Positions 47,560 to 57,449 are shown, numbered from the stretch's first letter. The stretch: DNA of 64,000 bases from an uncultured Polaribacter sp. (GCF_947503855.1 NZ_CANNFF010000002.1:277408-341407); one strand, 5' to 3'. Notes: generated from the letters alone by a model not told the origin. Program-made: numbers and translations.

Positions 47560-49226
47560 TACTGTTTTATAATTTTAAAGGTTTTCTGCAAATTATTCCT
47601 AGAAATTCTTAACAAATACAAGCCTTTTTTTAAGGTTGATATATCTAAAGTAGGTTTTGTTAATTTTTGTTGCTGATAAACTACTTTGCCTAAAACATTA
47701 AATATTTGAATATCAAAATCTTGTAAACTCTCTTTAAACCCTTCAAATTTAAAAGTATTTATTACTGGGTTTGGAACAATTTTTAAATTCTCAAAAAAAC
47801 AATCTTCTACAGAACCAGTAGAGCCAATATATTTATATAAAGCTGTTTCAAAATTAGGAATACCATAACCATGTTGTGCTGTGGGATTATTAAATCTATC
47901 TGCAGATTCGTACAGAGCTTCTTTTAAATAAGCATTAAAGTTTTTATTTTGTTGTTTAGCTGATTTTAAAAGAAACCCCTCATTATCATTCAAACAAGCT
48001 ATTAAACCAGCCATAATTGGCGATGAAAAAGAAGTACCATTGTAGTTTACAATACTACCATTTTGATGATTTATAACTGCTGATGCTGTTCCTTGTGCTA
48101 AAATTTCTGGTTTTATGCGACCATCAAAACTAGGTCCAAAAGAACTAAAAGAAGATATGTTTCCATTTATATCCACAGCACCCACAGTAATTACTGAAGC
48201 TGCATCTGCAGGAGCCGAAATATATTTCCAAGAACTAGTACCTTCATTACCAGCAGAATTTACCACTAAAATACCTTTATGGGCAGCAATTTCTGCTCCT
48301 CTAGAAATAAAAGTAGTTTTGCCATCCATATCAGCATAACTGTAATTGTGTTTTGGGTTGTCAAAAGTAGAATACCCTAAAGAGGTATTAATAACATCAA
48401 CCCCTAAACTATCTGCCATTTCAGCGGCTTCTACCCACAAGGTTTCTTCTAAAACTGTTTCTGTTTCTGCAATTTCTGATATGAATAAATAAAATTTTGC
48501 ATCGGGTGCAGTACCTACAAATTGGTTTTCTAAATAACCTCCAATAGTAGATAAAACATTCGTACCATGATTGTGTCTTGTATAAAAATTTGCATTTCTG
48601 TCAGCAAAATTATAGCCTCCTAAAATTTGATTATTATCTCTTAATCGTTTAAAAGCAGCTAAGGTATTTACATTCGGGAAACCCGCATCTATCACTGCAA
48701 TAATTTGGTTTTTACCTGTCAAACCTTCTGTATGTAAAAAATCTCCTTTTAACATTTTAATTTGACTCTCTGCTGCACCATAATTAAAAGTTTCTTCGGT
48801 ATTTTTAAATTTATTTAGGTGGTGTGCTTCGGTTTTTTGAAAAGTTCTTTTATTAGATGTATTTAAAGTTTTATCTGCAAAGTCAATACTTTTTACAAAA
48901 GTAAAATCTATTTTTAGGCTATTTATAGCTGTTTGTGTGCCTTGAATGTGTAATGCATTTAACCATTTAGATTTTCCTAAAACAGTAATTCCTAAAGAAT
49001 TTTTAATGTTATTAATATAACTTTGGTAAATTGGAACATCTGTTTCATCTATAGTAATATTTTGCTTTCCTCTTCTATCAATAGCTTTTTGAGTAAGCAT
49101 TGTTAAAGGGTTTGCTATATAAGCCGCAGCGTTGGGTTTGTCTTTAAAAAATAACCAAGCGTCTTCTTGCTGTGCAAAAAAAGTTGTACTGCAAATAAAA
49201 ACAAAAAATAGTAGATTTTTTTTCAT
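47559..49226 (-). CDS. S8 subtilisin-like serine protease with T9SS C-terminal sorting domain
   Basis: A signal peptide (MKKNLLFFVFICSTTFFAQ) and a pro-region precede the subtilase domain. The triad is Asp180 in VIDAGFP, His220 in HNHGTNV and Ser399 in YNGTSFSSP, with the oxyanion Asn327 in NSAGNEG. The last ~75 residues (IVPNPVINTFKFEG, IFNVLGKVVYQQ, LDISTLKKGLYLLRI) are the type A T9SS sorting domain, so the protein is exported to the cell surface or medium. The length is 555 residues. It overlaps the NMO-like gene by one base. Confidence 0.95.
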   Translation of the reverse strand: MKKNLLFFVFICSTTFFAQQEDAWLFFKDKPNAAAYIANPLTMLTQKAIDRRGKQNITIDETDVPIYQSYINNIKNSLGITVLGKSKWLNALHIQGTQTAINSLKIDFTFVKSIDFADKTLNTSNKRTFQKTEAHHLNKFKNTEETFNYGAAESQIKMLKGDFLHTEGLTGKNQIIAVIDAGFPNVNTLAAFKRLRDNNQILGGYNFADRNANFYTRHNHGTNVLSTIGGYLENQFVGTAPDAKFYLFISEIAETETVLEETLWVEAAEMADSLGVDVINTSLGYSTFDNPKHNYSYADMDGKTTFISRGAEIAAHKGILVVNSAGNEGTSSWKYISAPADAASVITVGAVDINGNISSFSSFGPSFDGRIKPEILAQGTASAVINHQNGSIVNYNGTSFSSPIMAGLIACLNDNEGFLLKSAKQQNKNFNAYLKEALYESADRFNNPTAQHGYGIPNFETALYKYIGSTGSVEDCFFENLKIVPNPVINTFKFEGFKESLQDFDIQIFNVLGKVVYQQQKLTKPTLDISTLKKGLYLLRISRNNLQKTFKIIKQ

Positions 49227-49279
49227 AGTTCTTTAAATGAAATATAAAAATACTACTTTAATTAAGGTAAAAAAAGTTT

Positions 49280-50467
49280 TTAAGAAATTACACCAGAGCC
49301 TAGTAATTCTTCGTGTTTGTACCAAGCCACAAATTGCCCTTCTTGTATGGCAGATTGCTTATTTTCAAACTCTACATACATACCTGTTGCAACTTTATAT
49401 AAAGTTGCTTTTTCTAAAGCTTGTCGGTAACGAATTCTGGCTTCAACTTGCAAGGTTTCTCCTTCTTCTAAAATAAGATCTTCACGAATCCAATGCGTTT
49501 CTTCATTAGAAACAAACAAAACATTTCTATACAAACCAGCGTGGTTTTTACCTTCTCCAGTAAAAATAATATTAGTATCTACATCTGTTTCAATGACATA
49601 CAAAGCCTCTTTTGTACCACCAACGTTTAAACCTTTACGTTGACCTTTTGTAAAATAATGAGCACCATTATGTTTGCCTACAACTTTACCATCATCTTTT
49701 TGATAGCTATATTTTGTAGCTAAATAGTTTAATTCGGCTTCTTTATTTTCAAATTTTGGTATCGATTTTGTGTACTGATAAAAATCAGCAGGAATAGTTA
49801 CAATTTCGCCATCTTTAGGCTGTAATTTTTGTTGTAAAAACTCTGGTAACCTAACTTTTCCTATAAAACATAAACCCTGAGAATCTTTCTTTTCTGCAGT
49901 AATTAAATCGGCTTTTTTAGCAATTTCTCTAACCTCTGGTTTTGTTAATTCACCAATTGGAAATAAAGCTTTTGCCAATTGTTCTTGTGATAATTGACAT
50001 AAAAAATAAGATTGATCTTTGTTATGGTCTTTGCCAGCTAATAATTTAAAAACTGGTTTTCCGTTGATGATTTCTTCTCCTTTTCTACAATAATGACCAG
50101 TTGCCACATAATCTGCACCTAATTTTAAGGCGATGTCCATAAAAACATCAAACTTAATTTCTCTATTGCATAAAATATCTGGATTTGGTGTTCTTCCTTT
50201 TTCGTATTCTGCAAACATATAATCTACAATTCGCGCTTTATACTGTTCACTTAAATCTACAACCTGAAAAGGAATACCTAATTTTTCGGCAACAATCATT
50301 GCATCATTACTATCTTCTAACCAAGGACATTCGTTAGAAATGGTTACAGAGTCATCATGCCAATTTTTCATAAAAAGGCCAATAACTTCGAAACCTTGTT
50401 CTTTTAATAAATGTGCTGTAACACTAGAATCTACTCCACCAGAAAGGCCTACAACTACTCGTTTCAT
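49280..50467 (-). CDS. mnmA: tRNA-specific 2-thiouridylase
   Basis: MnmA thiolates uridine 34 of tRNAs for Lys, Glu and Gln. The PP-loop SGGVDSS is at residues 9-15 and the two catalytic cysteines are Cys100 ([11 protein letters not shown]) and Cys200 (SQGLCFIGK). The C-terminal [17 protein letters not shown] and ARIRYRQ segments are typical. It is 395 residues long, slightly longer than in E. coli. A TATCTTTG box at 50486-50493 on the minus strand is a good -7 element 18 bases before the ATG. Confidence 0.95.
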   Translation of the reverse strand: MKRVVVGLSGGVDSSVTAHLLKEQGFEVIGLFMKNWHDDSVTISNECPWLEDSNDAMIVAEKLGIPFQVVDLSEQYKARIVDYMFAEYEKGRTPNPDILCNREIKFDVFMDIALKLGADYVATGHYCRKGEEIINGKPVFKLLAGKDHNKDQSYFLCQLSQEQLAKALFPIGELTKPEVREIAKKADLITAEKKDSQGLCFIGKVRLPEFLQQKLQPKDGEIVTIPADFYQYTKSIPKFENKEAELNYLATKYSYQKDDGKVVGKHNGAHYFTKGQRKGLNVGGTKEALYVIETDVDTNIIFTGEGKNHAGLYRNVLFVSNEETHWIREDLILEEGETLQVEARIRYRQALEKATLYKVATGMYVEFENKQSAIQEGQFVAWYKHEELLGSGVIS

Positions 50468-50615
50468 TTTCTATTTTTGAAGGTGCAAAGATACGAATTA
50501 GAAATGGTTTATAAGGATTGAAAGAATTGATAATAGGATTGGTTTCTGTGATGTAATAGTTTCTAATATGAAAATTTTAAACAACTTTTTCTAACTTCCA
50601 ACTTCCAACTAAAAC

Positions 50616-51332
50616 CTAATGCTCTTTTTTTCTCTTATAAGTATTTTTCTTCTTTTTATCTTTTTCTGTGGCTATTTCCCCATCTAAATAATACTGCCAC
50701 TTGCCTACTCTTTTACCATTTTTATAAATACCTGTTTCTTTTAAGTTGCCATTCAATTCAAAATATTTTGCCAATCCATTTGGTTTGCCATTCTTATAAG
50801 TAATTTCTTCTATTAAAACACCTTTACTTGAGTATTTACTAGATACACCCTCTAATAAACCATTTTTATATTCTGCATATTCAGTTACTTGTCCATCTGG
50901 ATAATACACCAATTGCTCTCCATGTAATTGACCTTTTTTGTTATAATTTTCTTTAGACATTAAAGTACCATCTGGATAAAAATATTTCCAGTTTCCTACT
51001 CTTTGTCTTCCATTCATAACTCCCTCTGTTTTTATTTGTCCTTTTAATGTATAAAACTGCACAAATAAAGAATCAGAATCTTCGAAAAAGGTTTTTATAA
51101 TTAATGGGTTTTTAGAGGTGGTAATGTCATAAAATTTAAAAACACCAACTTCTTTGCCGTCTTTAAACTGACCTGTATAACGTATTCTTTTGTTTGGATA
51201 ATACTTTTTCCAAACACCAGTTCTCTTATTATTTTTATCAAATTGATTTATTTTTTGAGCATTACAATCAATACTTGAAAAATAAAAAGTAAAAAAAGTA
51301 AAAATAAAAAGGAGTCTTTTTATATTTATCAT
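50616..51332 (-). CDS. Secreted YwqK/MORN-variant repeat protein
   Basis: The ATG at 51332 gives 238 residues with a signal peptide (RLLFIFTFFTFYFSSIDCNAQ). The body is a series of ~22-residue MORN-like repeats of the form G-x-W-K/x-Y-Y-x-x-G-x-x-x-x-x-x-Y-x-x-G (GVWKKYYPNKRIRYTGQFKDGK, VGNWKYFYPDGTLMSKENYN, HGEQLVYYPDGQVTEYAEYKNG, GLAKYFELNGNLKETGIYKNG). Proteins of this type are sometimes called YwqK antitoxins, but no toxin partner is present and a beta-sheet surface role is more likely. A 14-residue longer start is possible but removes the signal from the N-terminus. Confidence 0.75.
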   Translation of the reverse strand: MINIKRLLFIFTFFTFYFSSIDCNAQKINQFDKNNKRTGVWKKYYPNKRIRYTGQFKDGKEVGVFKFYDITTSKNPLIIKTFFEDSDSLFVQFYTLKGQIKTEGVMNGRQRVGNWKYFYPDGTLMSKENYNKKGQLHGEQLVYYPDGQVTEYAEYKNGLLEGVSSKYSSKGVLIEEITYKNGKPNGLAKYFELNGNLKETGIYKNGKRVGKWQYYLDGEIATEKDKKKKNTYKRKKEH

Positions 51333-51366
51333 TTCAAAATAATTTTCATACAAATATACATTAATA

Positions 51367-51960
51367 GTGTCCAAAACAAATCAATTGTATCTTTTAGAGC
51401 AGTTAAATAACTTAGAAACTGCTAAAAGAGAAAACAGACAAAGAATTGCAAATATTGTATTAGAGCAAGCTTTTTTGTTTGAAGAATTGGTAACTATTAC
51501 ATTTTGGATAGATAAAAAAATTTCTATAAAAGCTGCTTGGGTATTAGAATGGATTTGCACACACCAGAATCTAGATTTTATTTTACCTTATTTAAATGAA
51601 TTTACCAGCAAAATAAGCAGCTTAAAATTTGACAGCGCCATTAGACCTTGCGCAAAAATTTGCGAATATTTGGCAACTGCATATTATGCTAAATCAGCAA
51701 ATAAAACAAAAGAAACCCTTACCTTAGTACATATAGATGCCATTGTAGAAACGGGTTTTGATTGGTTAATTACACCACAAAAAATTGCAGTTAGGGCATA
51801 CACAATGAATACCTTATACTTATTTGGTTTAGAAAAAGAATGGATTCATCCAGAGTTAAAACACCTTATTGAAACCAAAATAATACACGAAAGTAAAGGC
51901 ACAAAAGCTCGTGGAAAACATGTTATAAAATTGATTGAAAAACATACAAAAAGCCATTAA
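51367..51960 (+). CDS. Conserved alpha-helical protein of unknown function upstream of purB
   Basis: The frame (197 residues) has no ATG near the start and most likely begins at the GTG at 51367. It is predicted to be wholly helical, with pairs of amphipathic helices such as NIVLEQAFLFEELVTITFWIDKKISIKAAWVLEWICT and FDSAIRPCAKICEYLATAYY, like HEAT-type repeats. I recognise no catalytic motif. Such genes are often mislabelled adenylosuccinate lyase because of their position. Its end is 46 bases before the purB start. Confidence 0.6.
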   Translation: MSKTNQLYLLEQLNNLETAKRENRQRIANIVLEQAFLFEELVTITFWIDKKISIKAAWVLEWICTHQNLDFILPYLNEFTSKISSLKFDSAIRPCAKICEYLATAYYAKSANKTKETLTLVHIDAIVETGFDWLITPQKIAVRAYTMNTLYLFGLEKEWIHPELKHLIETKIIHESKGTKARGKHVIKLIEKHTKSH

Positions 51961-52006
51961 TAAATGTGTTTTAATGCTTATTTTTGTTGCTTACAATACA
52001 ACAAAA

Positions 52007-53350
52007 ATGAATTTAACAAAACTAAATGCCATTTCTCCTATTGATGGACGTTACAGAGGTAAAATTGAATCACTTGCTAACTATTTTTCTGAGAAAGCTT
52101 TAATAAAATATCGTGTTCGTGTAGAAATAGAATACTTTATTGCCTTGTGCGAAATACCTTTACCACAATTAGAAGATTTTAATACTTCTCTTTTTGAAGA
52201 TTTGCGTAAAATATATACAGATTTTTCTACTGAAGACGCTCAAAAAATTAAAGATATTGAGAAAATCACCAATCATGATGTAAAAGCTGTTGAGTATTTT
52301 ATCAAAGAGAAATTTGATACCTTAAAATTACAAAAATATAAAGAGTTTATCCATTTTGGATTGACCTCTCAAGATATTAACAACACCGCAATTCCGCTTT
52401 CTATAAAAGAAGCTGTAAAGGATGTGTATATACCACAATATTTTGAGGTTTTAGAAAAGCTACAAGAATTGGTAATTGAGTGGAAAGACATTTCTATGTT
52501 AGCAAGAACGCATGGTCAGCCAGCATCTCCAACAAGATTAGGTAAAGAGGTTGAAGTTTTTGTTGTGCGTTTAAAAGAACAATTTAATTTATTAAATAAC
52601 ATACCAAATGCTGCAAAATTTGGTGGTGCTACTGGTAATTACAACGCACATAAAGTTGCCTATCCAGCTATTAATTGGAAAGAATTTGGAAGTAAATTTG
52701 TACAAGAACAATTAGGTTTGCAACACTCTTTTCCAACAACTCAAATAGAACACTATGATCATATGGCTGCTTTATTTGACTGTTTAAAACGTATAAATAC
52801 CATTATTGTAGATTTAGATAGAGACTTCTGGACCTATGTTTCTATGGATTATTTTAAACAAAAAATTAAAAAAGGTGAAGTAGGTTCTTCTGCAATGCCA
52901 CACAAAGTAAACCCAATAGATTTTGAAAATTCTGAAGGGAATTTAGGAATTGCCAATGCTATTTTTGAACATCTTTCTGCTAAATTACCAATATCTAGGT
53001 TGCAAAGAGATTTAACAGACAGTACTGTTTTAAGAAATGTTGGTGTACCTTTTGGACATACTATTATTGGTTTTACATCAACCTTAAAAGGATTGAATAA
53101 GTTATTGTTAAACAAAGAAAAGTTTGAACAAGATTTAGAAAATAATTGGGCTGTTGTAGCAGAGGCTATTCAAACTATTTTAAGAAGAGAGGCATATCCA
53201 AACCCTTATGAAGCCTTGAAGGGTTTAACAAGAACGAATGAAAAAATAAATCAAAAATCGATTGCAAATTTTATTGATACTTTAGAAGTTTCATCAGAAA
53301 TTAAAGAAGAATTAAAAGCAATTACTCCTGCTAATTACACAGGAATATAG
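52007..53350 (+). CDS. purB: Adenylosuccinate lyase
   Basis: PurB catalyses two fumarate-releasing steps, SAICAR to AICAR and adenylosuccinate to AMP. The ATG at 52007 gives 447 residues starting MNLTKLNAISPIDGRYRGK. Family hallmarks include FIHFGLTSQDINNTA, MLARTHGQPASPT, QIEHYDHMAA and the signature SSAMPHKVNPIDFENSEGN near residue 292. An in-frame ATG at 51935 lies within the preceding gene and adds a non-family extension. Length fits the E. coli-type PurB. Confidence 0.97.
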   Translation: MNLTKLNAISPIDGRYRGKIESLANYFSEKALIKYRVRVEIEYFIALCEIPLPQLEDFNTSLFEDLRKIYTDFSTEDAQKIKDIEKITNHDVKAVEYFIKEKFDTLKLQKYKEFIHFGLTSQDINNTAIPLSIKEAVKDVYIPQYFEVLEKLQELVIEWKDISMLARTHGQPASPTRLGKEVEVFVVRLKEQFNLLNNIPNAAKFGGATGNYNAHKVAYPAINWKEFGSKFVQEQLGLQHSFPTTQIEHYDHMAALFDCLKRINTIIVDLDRDFWTYVSMDYFKQKIKKGEVGSSAMPHKVNPIDFENSEGNLGIANAIFEHLSAKLPISRLQRDLTDSTVLRNVGVPFGHTIIGFTSTLKGLNKLLLNKEKFEQDLENNWAVVAEAIQTILRREAYPNPYEALKGLTRTNEKINQKSIANFIDTLEVSSEIKEELKAITPANYTGI

Positions 53351-53387
53351 TTTTAACTAGAAGTTGGAAGTGATTAAAAAATAAAGA

Positions 53388-53876
53388 ATGATAAGTATCA
53401 AAAATATTTTTAAGAAATGGAATTGGGAGTTTAAAATTGGAATATTTTTAACTACTCTTCAAACTTTATGCTTCTTCCTTTTAACCTCATTTTTTTTATT
53501 TAGTGCCTGTTCATCAGAAAAAATAGATGCGAATAGATTTAAGGAAGGTGTTTTTGAAATACCTGCAGGAAATGGTTACAGCAAGACAGTTATTACCAGA
53601 GTTGATAGTTTGCAAATAGAAGAATATGAAAAAATTATTAGTATTTCTAATGATAGTGTAATTACAGAAAAAAGAGTTAAAAGAATAGATACTTTATACA
53701 TAAAATGGAAAAGTAACTTCTTTTATTCTTTAAAAATGAAATCTCCAAAAAAACAGTTAGATAAAGATGCTATTTATGTTCAAATAACGAAAGTTACAGA
53801 TAGTTCTTATGATTTTTCTGCTAAAATTGGCTTCAGCAAATTTGCTACAGATGGTACAATTTATAAAGTAAAATAA
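53388..53876 (+). CDS. Putative lipoprotein of unknown function
   Basis: The 162-residue protein has an N-terminal hydrophobic segment ending in a lipobox-like LFSACS (Cys41), preceded by an unusually long charged region of about 18 residues. The rest is polar with beta-strand-like alternation (FYSLKMKSPKKQLDKDAIYVQITKVTDSSYDFSAKIGF). Similar genes in Flavobacteriia are sometimes named DNA topoisomerase IV by error; I see no such domain. It lies 1 base before the terC-like start and is probably co-transcribed with it. Confidence 0.55.
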   Translation: MISIKNIFKKWNWEFKIGIFLTTLQTLCFFLLTSFFLFSACSSEKIDANRFKEGVFEIPAGNGYSKTVITRVDSLQIEEYEKIISISNDSVITEKRVKRIDTLYIKWKSNFFYSLKMKSPKKQLDKDAIYVQITKVTDSSYDFSAKIGFSKFATDGTIYKVK

Positions 53877-53877
53877 C

Positions 53878-54642
53878 ATGGAAATTTTTACACATGCAGA
53901 TACATGGGTTGCTTTATTAACCCTTACTTTTCTAGAAATAATATTAGGTATAGATAATATTATTTTTATCTCTATTGCTGCAAATAAATTACCAGAAAAT
54001 CAAGTTAAAAAAGCCACTCTATTAGGATTGGCTTTGGCTATGATTACAAGAATATTGTTACTTTTTGGAGTGTCTTATTTAATTGCATTAAAAGAACCTT
54101 TTTTAAAAATAAACACAGATTGGCTTAATACAGGTTTAACAGGGCAAAGCATCATTTTGTTTTTAGGAGGGGTGTTTTTAATTTACAAAAGTACCAAAGA
54201 AATTAGACAGAAAGTAGAAAACACCAATGAAGATGAAGTTTTAAAATCGCCAAAAGTAGTTTCGTTTACAAATATTATCATTCAAATTATTTTAATAGAT
54301 ATCGTTTTTTCTTTTGATAGTATTTTAACTGCTGTTGGGATGACAAATGGCATTGATGGGGCTTTAATTATCATGATAATAGCTGTAATAGTATCTATTT
54401 TAATTATGATGCTTTTTGCAAACCCAATTAGTAGTTTTGTAAATAAAAATCCTACCATACAAATGTTGGCATTATCGTTTTTAATTTTAATAGGTTTTAT
54501 GCTAATTACAGAAGGAGCTCATTTATCGCATACAGAATTTTTTAACAAAACTGTAGGAGCAATTCCTAAAGGATATTTGTATTTTGCGATTGCGTTTTCT
54601 TTAGGTGTAGAAATGCTGAATCTAAAAATTAGAAAAAAGTAA
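53878..54642 (+). CDS. TerC family integral membrane protein
   Basis: The 254-residue protein has about seven membrane helices. TerC motifs are LEIILGIDNIIFISIAANKLP near the start and IVFSFDSILTAVGM in the middle, with the paired acidic residues (Asp in GIDN, Asp in FDS) expected within the membrane. TerC proteins are linked to tellurite resistance and to export of manganese or calcium for metalation of secreted enzymes. The next gene starts 4 bases later and is followed by a TonB receptor, which suggests a metal theme. Confidence 0.9.
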   Translation: MEIFTHADTWVALLTLTFLEIILGIDNIIFISIAANKLPENQVKKATLLGLALAMITRILLLFGVSYLIALKEPFLKINTDWLNTGLTGQSIILFLGGVFLIYKSTKEIRQKVENTNEDEVLKSPKVVSFTNIIIQIILIDIVFSFDSILTAVGMTNGIDGALIIMIIAVIVSILIMMLFANPISSFVNKNPTIQMLALSFLILIGFMLITEGAHLSHTEFFNKTVGAIPKGYLYFAIAFSLGVEMLNLKIRKK

Positions 54643-54646
54643 CGTT

Positions 54647-54961
54647 TTGTGTAAAAAACTACTAAGTATATTTTTTCTTTTACTATTGATGCTTCCTGTA
54701 TCCATAGAAATTCTTCATGATTTAGAAAACCATGAACACAATGTTTGTACCTCTGTTGGTGAACAACACATACATAAACAAAATATAAATTGTGACGAAT
54801 TTCATAAGCAATTAACCGTTTTTTCTAAAGAAATTAGTGCTAACTGCAATGTAATTCCAAAACATTTTTATAAAACTTCTTTTGTTGATAAACCTCAAAA
54901 ATATTTAGATTTTTATCAATTAAAAAAACCTCCTAGAGGCCCACCTTTTTTTACTGTTTAA
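54647..54961 (+). CDS. His/Cys-rich small secreted protein (metal-related, unknown)
   Basis: The frame opens with TTG at 54647, 4 bases after terC, giving 104 residues. An N-terminal hydrophobic segment (LLSIFFLLLLMLPVSIEIL) is probably a signal peptide. It is followed by a dense set of possible metal ligands: HDLENHEHNVC, then GEQHIHKQNINCDEFHK, then ANCNV. The ending KPPRGPPFFTV is proline-rich. I know no family name. Placed between TerC and a TonB receptor with a His-rich loop, it is likely to bind zinc or copper in the periplasm. Confidence 0.6.
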   Translation: MCKKLLSIFFLLLLMLPVSIEILHDLENHEHNVCTSVGEQHIHKQNINCDEFHKQLTVFSKEISANCNVIPKHFYKTSFVDKPQKYLDFYQLKKPPRGPPFFTV

Positions 54962-55063
54962 AAAATAGTTTTCTACAAAAAGTGTAGAAAATATAAACTC
55001 TAATCGTTTTTTTAAAAGATATAGATTTATATGTCTATATGCAATAAACAGTAAAATAATAAC

Positions 55064-57319
55064 ATGAAAACAATTATAAAACTGCTATTTTTTTTAGCAA
55101 TATATACAACTAATGCACAAAATAGCATTTCAGGAAAAATTACAGATAACCAAAACAATCCTTTAGAAAAAGTACAAATTTATATAGAAGAAACCCATAA
55201 AGGAACTGTTACCTCTAAAGAGGGAACTTATGGGTTTAAAAATCTTCCTAATGGCAAAATTAAAATTACCTACACCTATTTAGGTTATAAAACAGTTGTT
55301 AAAACTATAGATATTAATTCAGAAAATATAGTAATCAATATTCAATTAAAAGAAAGTTTTTTTCAAATAGATGAAATTATTGTTTCTACTCCATTTAACA
55401 AATTACAGTCAGAAAATGTAATGAAAGTAGAACGTTTAAGCGCTGTTGCTATTAGAAAACTTGGTAACACAACCTTATCTGAAGGTATTACAAACATTGC
55501 AGGAGTTTCACAAATATCTACAGGAACTTCTATTGGAAAACCTGTTATTAGAGGTTTAAGTGGTAACAGAGTTTTGGTTTACACACAAGGTATTCGTTTA
55601 GAAAACCAGCAATTTGGTGGCGAACATGGATTGGGAATTAATGATGCTGGCATTAGCTCTGTAGAAATTATAAAAGGACCTGCTTCTCTACTCTATGGGT
55701 CAGATGCTTTGGGTGGTGTTTTGTATTTAAACCCAGAAAAATTTGCTTTAGAAAACAATTCAGAATTTAATGTAAATCAACGTTTTTTCAGCAATACCTT
55801 AGGTACAAACACATCAGTGGGCGCTAAAATATCAAAAGAAAATTGGAAATTTTTAGCAAGAGGAACTTATGCAAATCATGCTGATTATAAAATTCCTACT
55901 GATGAAAGAGTTACCAATACACGTTTTAACGAAAAAGACTTTAAAACAGGTGTTGCCTACTCTAAAAACAAATTTACATCAGAACTTCGTTATAATTTTA
56001 ATCGTTCTAAATTGGGCTTAACAGAAGGGATTGCAGCACAATCTACAAGTACAGATATTTTAGAACCTTATCAATTTATAGACAATCATATAGTAAGTTC
56101 TCATAATCATTTTTTCTTCGGAAAATCGAAGTTAGATATCGATTTAGGCTATACTTTTAACGATAGACAAGAGTTTGAAGAACATGAAGACCATAATGAA
56201 AATGAAACCGAAGAAGCACATGAAGAGCATGAAGAAGCTGCTTTAAGAATGAAGTTAAAAACGTTTTCTTACAATGCAAAATATCATTTTCCTAAAATTG
56301 GTAACATCGAAATACTTTCTGGTATACAAGGTTTGCATCAAACAAATACCAATTTTGCTAAAGAAATTCTAATACCAGATGCAAATGTAAACGACGTTGG
56401 TATTTTTACAACAGCAAACTATACATGGAATAAAAATACTTTACAAGCAGGAATTCGTTTTGATAATAGACAAATTTCTACTGAAAGAATGGAAGTTGTT
56501 CACGATACTGAAACACATATTTTTGATGCTATTGATAAGTCTTTTAATAGTTTTACAACTTCTTTAGGTTTAAAAACTTCTTTTACAGAGGCAATTACTG
56601 CAAGATTAAATGTTGCAACCGGTTTTAGAGCTCCAAATTTAGCAGAACTAAGTTCTAATGGTGTACATCATGGAACCAATAGGTTCGAAAAAGGAAATGC
56701 GAATTTAAAAAACGAAAAAAATACTCAAATAGATGTGTCTGTAGAATATAAAACAGAACATTTTGAATTGTTTGCCAATGGTTTTTACAATCATTTAAAA
56801 GATTATATTTTTATAACACCAACTAATGAAATTGAAGATGGTGAACAAGTTTTTACCTACATTCAAGAAAATGCCAAATTATATGGTGGCGAATTTGGTT
56901 TTCATTTACATCCACATCCACAAGATTGGTTGCATTTAGAAAGTGTTTTTGAAACTGTTATTGGTAAACAAGACAATGGGAATTTTTTACCCTTAATACC
57001 TGCAAATACTTGGAGAAACACTTTTAGAACAGAGTTTTCTATTGGAAAATGGTTGCGACAAGGCTATAGTTCTGTAACATTACAAAGCACTTTTGCACAA
57101 AATAATAGTAGTGCATTTGAAACAACTACAGAGGGTTACAACCTACTAAATTTAGGTTTTGGTGGCGATATTAACTTTAAAAACATAAAGGTTTCTACCT
57201 CTATTTCTGTAAATAATTTATTAAATAAAACATACATTCATCACTTATCAAGATTAAAAAACGATGGTATATTTAACCAAGGTAGAAATATTGTTTTAGG
57301 TATAAATTTTACAATTTAA
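55064..57319 (+). CDS. TonB-dependent outer-membrane receptor with His/Glu-rich loop
   Basis: The 751-residue receptor has a signal peptide, a carboxypeptidase-regulatory-like domain at about residues 20-100 (SGKITDNQNNPLEKVQIYI), a plug domain (IAGVSQISTGTSIGKPVIRGLSGNRV) and a beta-barrel ending in LGINFTI with the terminal aromatic/hydrophobic pattern. One extracellular-type loop near residues 370-395 reads EEHEDHNENETEEAHEEHEEA, a histidine- and glutamate-rich stretch known from zinc-uptake receptors such as ZnuD. Transport of zinc or copper is therefore likely but not shown. There is no SusD-type lipoprotein partner. Confidence 0.9.
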   Translation: MKTIIKLLFFLAIYTTNAQNSISGKITDNQNNPLEKVQIYIEETHKGTVTSKEGTYGFKNLPNGKIKITYTYLGYKTVVKTIDINSENIVINIQLKESFFQIDEIIVSTPFNKLQSENVMKVERLSAVAIRKLGNTTLSEGITNIAGVSQISTGTSIGKPVIRGLSGNRVLVYTQGIRLENQQFGGEHGLGINDAGISSVEIIKGPASLLYGSDALGGVLYLNPEKFALENNSEFNVNQRFFSNTLGTNTSVGAKISKENWKFLARGTYANHADYKIPTDERVTNTRFNEKDFKTGVAYSKNKFTSELRYNFNRSKLGLTEGIAAQSTSTDILEPYQFIDNHIVSSHNHFFFGKSKLDIDLGYTFNDRQEFEEHEDHNENETEEAHEEHEEAALRMKLKTFSYNAKYHFPKIGNIEILSGIQGLHQTNTNFAKEILIPDANVNDVGIFTTANYTWNKNTLQAGIRFDNRQISTERMEVVHDTETHIFDAIDKSFNSFTTSLGLKTSFTEAITARLNVATGFRAPNLAELSSNGVHHGTNRFEKGNANLKNEKNTQIDVSVEYKTEHFELFANGFYNHLKDYIFITPTNEIEDGEQVFTYIQENAKLYGGEFGFHLHPHPQDWLHLESVFETVIGKQDNGNFLPLIPANTWRNTFRTEFSIGKWLRQGYSSVTLQSTFAQNNSSAFETTTEGYNLLNLGFGGDINFKNIKVSTSISVNNLLNKTYIHHLSRLKNDGIFNQGRNIVLGINFTI

Positions 57320-57336
57320 AATATTTTAAAAAGAAT

Positions 57337-57370
57337 GAAAAAAGTGTTGCTTTTGTGTAACACTTTTTTC
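57337..57370 (+). terminator. Terminator of the TonB receptor gene
   Basis: The stem 57337-57350 / 57357-57370 (14 pairs, one G-U) is followed by T-rich sequence and stands 18 bases after the receptor stop. Confidence 0.75.
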
Positions 57371-57449
57371 TTAATTTTGGTAATTATTACGTTTGCTGTT
57401 TTAGATCTTTTATTAAGTGATAAAAATGCTCGAATAAAAAAGCATTTTT

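Noticed and set aside
50616..51332. Toxin-antitoxin system based on the YwqK name
   Set aside because: No toxin gene is next to it and the protein is a secreted repeat protein.
53388..53876. DNA topoisomerase IV label for the small lipoprotein
   Set aside because: The sequence has a lipobox and no topoisomerase domain.
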